Source: Symbiodinium sp. CCMP2592 (Eukaryota; Sar; Dinophyceae; Suessiales; Symbiodiniaceae). From it: a stretch of 64,000 nt of DNA. Each line of letters opens with the position of its first letter. Position 1 is the first letter of the stretch. The notes below the pieces were generated by a model, which worked only from the letters and a program-made list of their open reading frames with translations, was not told the origin of the DNA and did no database searches. This document shows, in pieces, positions 58,999 through 64,000 of the stretch. The position numbers were made by a program, and so were the translations under genes. The stretch spans positions 492,501 to 556,500 of the forward strand of contig CAJNDT010004057.1 of assembly GCA_905221615.1 (NCBI GenBank). The letters are read 5' to 3'.

Positions 58999-61435
58999 GG
59001 GCATATGGGTCGGTCAAGACCCCGGGCATCATAGCCCACCCGCACATTCTTTGTGCAGGAGAGTGATGAAAAACGAGTATAACTTCTCCATTGGCTAAGG
59101 CCTTAATGCACACGATGACGAACGTGGAGCAGGGTATACTCAAATGTTCCCCCCATCGCTCAGAACGCTCAGATCGTGCAATGCAGATCTTAGGGTAAGC
59201 TCAAAAGGTATCGAGCTAAGCCTCTGAGACTTGTCCCCCATATGTTGTTTCAACGTGATGGAGGCACCGGAAAATAGAATTAGCACTCAGCCCATGGAAA
59301 GGCGGGCCCTGCCCGCGCGCGCTCTGGTCTGACAGGTCTGTGTGACACTTAGCTATCGGAGCAAGGCGCGGGCTTGGACTGGAGTATCCCCGACCCTGTA
59401 CTTTAACCTAAACCCCCTCCTCGCCCCTTGTCCACACTCAACTGTTGTGCTCGAAATTGGTGCTCGCTGTGCTCCGGCTTCCAGCTAGCTTGTGCAACAC
59501 GACTCAGCCCTTTACACACTGGCGGACCTGAACGACTACACTCCCGGAGACAGCGCATGCTGAGGACCCGACTAACTCACAACAGCTCTTACATGACACA
59601 TGCTCAGGAATACATGGCGGTACATGCGGCTCTGGCCCACCGCGTATTGCAGGCTTGGTACGAGAACTGTAGAACGAGATGTCGAGAGACCCGTGCAAAG
59701 AAAGCTAATGCGCACATGTTTTAACCATGCCGTTTCCCAAAACTCGACATCTTGAAGACAAAGGCAGTCAGAAGAAATCTCGGACATCATACCAAGCCTA
59801 GGTGAGCCATGGAAGTTGATCCACAGAAGTGCGAAAAGACTCTTTCTTTCGCCAGGTCTGTGGAAGAGGGTTGCCTCTCTCTCTCTGTCTATCTGTCTTT
59901 GCAAGCATTGCGCCTCATGAGCCTCCTTAAACCTTTGAAAACCGATAAGCAGCCCTCCGAGACCGGCGCAGCCCTCGGCTCCCGTTGCCTGCACCAGGTC
60001 CGCAGTACCAGCAAAGAGCTGTAGAAGCCGAAGCCCACGCAACTGCTCTCTGACCGTGCCAAGACGGGGCAAGCCTTTGGAGTTCTGGAAAGAGGTAGAC
60101 GCCGAGATGAGTTCTTCAACTCTCTCGGCTGCTGGACACGGCGGATCGACTGGACTTTCAGTGTTGTGAAAGGCAGACCAGTTCTAGGCTGAGCGCCTCG
60201 GGAGGCATTATGTAGACTCTCGAAAGCCCTGACACGGCTTCCAACCTGTGAGCCGCAGAACCAGTCTAACACTGGGAATAGGCCTTTTGCTATTTCGCAA
60301 GTGGTAGCAAAGCAAAGTCAAGGCAGTGGCAGTGCTCCGGGCTCCCGCCTGGTGGAAGGCATCCTTGAGGTGCTGCAGCTCCTGTCAGGGACTCCCGGCT
60401 GATTGTCCCTCAGGACTGCAAACTGCCCGGCTTGAAAATGAAGGGCTCAGCACAGTTCCGGCACATGTCTGCTTCAGCTGCGTGGGGGCAAACATCGCGA
60501 GCACAGGCCACTCGGCTGCAGCAGCCTCATCGAGCACTTCCAGCACCTGTCCAGCAGTCTCGTCCTGAAAACACTGACAGCGGTGGCCAAGGACCCAGAC
60601 ATAAAGAAACAGCTCAGACTCGACAGGCTTGATGCATCGTCCCAGAGTTACATGAATGCCTCTCTATCTGCGGCTTGGTCATACCCCAAACACGGAAACC
60701 GGACCGTTTCGAGGGCTCGGCCATGTCCCTGTAGAGCCACTCAGGCGGCTCCATGTCCTGCTCAGGAAGGAATGGAACAATTGCAACACGTCCTTTCGCT
60801 GCCCAGTGCATGCCGCGCCCCCCCCCTTTTTTCGGCAGAAGAGTTACAGCATTTCCAACACCTGAGCAACACGCCCAGCACCCTGTCCTTGCGAAGAGGC
60901 CTTGGCGGTTGTGTTTAACTTGCAGGTCGTTGGGGCCTGGCACTGATGCCTGTAATGGTCTCGGAATCTGCTTTGTCACAGTTCTGCAGCCCCAAGCGCC
61001 ATTCACGGGGCCCAGGCTGGCCGTTCCAGTTTCGGAACATGGCCCAGTAGCGGGCGGGATGGATGATCTGGTTCGCTGGGTTGAAAACGATCGGGCCTCA
61101 GCTGCCGAAGGCGACGGGACAGGACAAGAGCAGGAGCAAAAGCAAGCGGCTGGAGCAGAGACTCTGCAGATTTTCAACTGGCGACGGAAGGAAGTACAGT
61201 ATCCGAATCAAGATGCTCGCATCCTCAGGATTCCTGGGACTTCCGGCAGAAGTCTGGAAGCAGCTCGATGACCGGTTCATGCTTCCTGCCAGATACTATA
61301 ACGGGCCCAAAGAAATGGCTCGCGGCCCAATCATCAATCCAATCGTGCCGATTACTGAACGTTTCGTCTCTTCTTCTTGCTTGGCCTTGAACCTAGCCTT
61401 CACTGAAGATCCTACAGAGCTTGCCACTTGCCAAA
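58999..61435. other. Intergenic, no confident gene
   Basis: Frames at 60614-61177 (-) and 60753-61461 (+) overlap and show no domain motif. Nothing else is recognised. Confidence 0.5.
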
Positions 61436-61745
61436 ATGGCGGCTCGGCCCCATCTTCTTGACGAGGAAGAGCGGTTCCAGCTCTGTCTTGACCTTTGGAA
61501 GACTTTTCGTGCCAGTGTTGGCCAGAGCTGGCTGAAGGTGGGGAGCTTCGGCCCCTCTGGGCACTGGGCCCACTCTTTGGTAAGGTTCATTGTCATCACA
61601 CCTCAGCGGCTCAGCGGCTCAGCGGCCGGTGGGGTCTCTTTCAGATGTCGCTTAAGCCTCTGCTCCTGGAGGAACACCCCCAACTCTGGGGAGCGGGAGC
61701 AGTTCGGCTCCCGGATCTTTCGCGGCTTGGAGCTGCGGAGCGAAG
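61436..61745 (+). CDS. Possible two-exon 5' part of an unknown gene
   Basis: An ATG in good context (AAAATGGCGG) at 61436 opens MAARPHLLDEEERF, 48 codons to a strong donor TTG|GTAAGGT at 61579. A 65-base GT-AG intron ends TCTCTTTCAG at 61644. The second exon continues in phase 0 as MSLKPLLLEEHPQLW. Both splice sites are closer to consensus than most in this window. A further donor (AAG|GTCTGAG near 61745) could lead on, but I found no third exon. No domain is recognised; the call rests on splice signals and phase agreement. Confidence 0.35.
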
Positions 61746-64000
61746 GTCTGAGCCAAGGATCCAATGCTGCTCTTGGCTCCGACAATCTCACACTCCGCAC
61801 CAACCTGCCAAGGCGATCATGACCCTGACTAAGTCACTAAGTTCCTAGTCCTAGACGAGGAAAGGCCCTTGCTCTGGTCAAGCAGGCCGCTACGTGACAA
61901 TTCCGTACTCCGGAATTGGAGGTCTAGCCAATCTGTGAGTGTGTAGATATGAAACGGCATAGTAGCGCTATGATCTGACGGACTTGAAATACAGCCAATG
62001 CCAAGCTGCGCGAGTGCACACGGTTCTGTCCAAATGTCTCGCTACATGACACTACGGCTTTGATTTGGGGATTCCTCGTTCTTGACAGCAGGCATCGGCT
62101 ACCCCCAAAGGCCTTAACCACCCGGCAGAGCCAGGGGATGTTGCGCAAGGCGAAGAAGCCTCATCAAAGCCAGCTTTGCTCCGCTTGTCACGTACGTGTA
62201 CTGAGGTTCTCCCGCGACGAAGCGGCTCAGAATTCTTGGAGGCCTCCCCCCCACGATATTCCCACTGCTCTCCATCTCGAAGTGCGTCCGCGTCTTGTCG
62301 CTGAGGACAAAACGAATACTAGGCCCGAAGGTGCGCTGGGCCAAGACATGCACGAGGCCTCGCACGGCGAACTACGCAGCTGCTCACTGCCCGCAAGCAA
62401 GCACACAACACATGTCAACTCCTTTCAAAACTCGATGGCGGCCTTGCATTCCAATCCTGAAGTTTGCATGTTAATTAACACGTGACAGGCTGCCCGTCGC
62501 GCACCTTGAGCGAAGATCGTGCCAATGCAGGTCTTCTGCGGATCCAGGTACGGCCGCAGGTTCTCGAAGACTTCCTCTCATTGTCAGGTCTACCCACGCC
62601 AACCTTCAACAGTTTGGCGCTAGCCGCGCTTGCCCCCCAGTGCACCTTCGTGCTGGTCACCGGCCCAGTCCAGAGGACGATGTCGGAGTTTGGAATGAGC
62701 CTAATCGCAGCGACTTAGAGGGCACGGGTCACCGGCCCCGGGGCCGAGCGCGGGGCTCGGCAGGATTCCGCGAGACGCGATGGAGGACGCCCTCCTCAGG
62801 TCTCTCCGCAATCGGGAATGTTCAGTGGTGAACCGAGCTGTTGCAACCGCTCAAACCTCTGTCTTTCCCTCCGATTTCTGCCCGGCAGCCTGAGTCTGAC
62901 CGTCAGGAAAATGCACCTGGCCCAGACTCGAAAACCCCAGGCCGACCAGATGAGCTACTCGCAGTCCAAGCGCTGAAAGGCTTCAACCCAAGCAGCCCCC
63001 AAGCACCACAGGCTCTGAAGATCTCTGAAGCCTTTCCTGGCCTATCCGAGTCACAGAGGCAACCCGTCCGAAAGGCACTCAGGCACAAAAGCGTGGCCGG
63101 AGCGCCAGCGGTCGCAAGTTGGAAAAGAGCTCGGGTCGACTCGTGAGCAGCTGCACCTTGACGCGGCCTGCACTTCAAGGCCACGAGCTCTTGAAAGTCG
63201 GTCTCGGAGTTTGGTTACTGTGCCACCTCAAATGTCTGCAAAGCCTTGGGCTCTGCTCTTGCCCTTTAGCGGAATTCTGGGAACTTTCGGCTCCAACCCC
63301 CCCCGACAAGATCTGGAATGTCACGAAGATCTCTGAAGCTTGGCAGTAGTCGCGCCCACATCACTTCTGTCCCCTACTGCGGAAGGTGAGAGCTCGATCA
63401 CCCCGGTCTGGACGGTAACGTCGGGGGCTCGGCGGGGGCTCGGCGGGGGCTCGGCGGGGCGAAGTCCAAGGGGCCTGATCGAGCCCTGGGTGAGACACGC
63501 GGATCGTGAGAGGATGACGGTCAGACGCAATCCCTAAACCCACTTCTCATGACGGCAGTCTGCAATGTCACCCTTCTCACGCGGGCTCTGACACTCTGGG
63601 GAGTTCGTACGGTGCAAACTTGACAACATGGTTGCACAGGCGACAGGTAACTCTAAGCTGTACTTGCAGTGTACTTGCACCTCTCTGAGCTGCCTGGGAA
63701 CTCCCCAAGCAGTGCGGGACAAAGGTGCCGCAGAGAGGTCTCGAACGGCCTACAATCTTTGCTCCCGAAACTAATGCAACCGAAGCTAATGCGGTTGGGA
63801 TCATGAAGTTTCATTATTTCAAGCTTGCAGACGCGGCAAGGGCTGGGTCATCTGGTCATTAGTTCAGCTGGCTTGTGCATGTACTGACTTCCACAGCAAC
63901 TTTGTCCCAGGAGACATGATGCGACGACACTACGGAAGATGATGCACGCATCATGTCAGGCATCTATGTACGGAATAGAGCTCAACACTCGGATCACTGC
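61746..64000. other. Intergenic, no confident gene
   Basis: Apart from the short 11-bp repeat near 63.4 kb, nothing is recognised. Confidence 0.5.
63422..63461 (+). repeat. 11-bp GC-rich tandem repeat
   Basis: Three copies of GGGGGCTCGGC plus a partial fourth. G-runs at 11-base spacing could form a G-quadruplex. Confidence 0.85.

Noticed and set aside
61421..61450. Possible relic of the dinoflagellate spliced leader (CCAAAATGGC)
   Set aside because: Only about ten bases match, in the reverse orientation to the candidate gene; it is more simply an ATG in an A-rich context.

Overview
The window looks like nuclear DNA of a dinoflagellate, most likely Symbiodiniaceae-like. The evidence is: genes broken into many very short exons with frame-consistent GC-AG as well as GT-AG introns and a recurrent AG|G junction; a tandemly repeated multi-exon gene; an RRM protein and an ankyrin protein of recognisable dinoflagellate style; a long decayed LINE; TTTAGGG-type telomere-like motifs inside the sequence; and many microsatellites in large gene-poor stretches. 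There are no bacterial operons, ribosome-binding sites, CRISPR arrays, or rRNA or tRNA genes that I can recognise. The species call is inference.

Layout. 1-28270 is gene-poor: microsatellites (CA, GAT, TC, CAT, CTG), telomere-like motifs, a degenerate short-period repeat (22485-22712), a 119-bp element with perfect 30-bp inverted arms (10828-10946) and only low-confidence ORFs. 28271-29392 (-) is an intronless ankyrin-repeat protein with a ubiquitin-like N-terminus. About 30461-38345 (+) is one long decayed LINE: an ORF1-like leader, an AP-type endonuclease, a reverse transcriptase, four C2H2/C2HC zinc fingers, a low-complexity linker and, at the 3' end, a ubiquitin-specific-protease (USP) domain whose Cys, His and Asp positions are still readable. 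38346-40852 is dominated by tetranucleotide and AT satellites.

40853-53057 is a direct tandem array of two full units (4434 and 4423 bp) and a third partial unit of 3.3 kb. Each carries, on the minus strand, a PP2C-type (PPM) Ser/Thr phosphatase gene of about 16 exons, apparently N-myristoylated (starts MGNTCC). The two full spacers each carry a co-amplified LINE reverse-transcriptase relic. Just outside the array (53647-54135) lie two decayed PP2C fragments in opposite orientation that meet in a near-perfect palindrome. 54507-55485 (-) is a three-exon gene for a protein with two RRMs. The rest (55486-64000) is mostly intergenic, with a LINE relic near 58.6 kb and a possible two-exon gene start at 61436 (+).

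The best-supported host genes (ankyrin, PP2C copies, RRM) all lie on the minus strand, fitting the unidirectional gene blocks usual in dinoflagellates; the LINE is on the plus strand. The two most notable observations are a USP deubiquitinase-like domain as the 3' module of a LINE, and the three-copy PP2C array whose exons can be joined in frame almost throughout.
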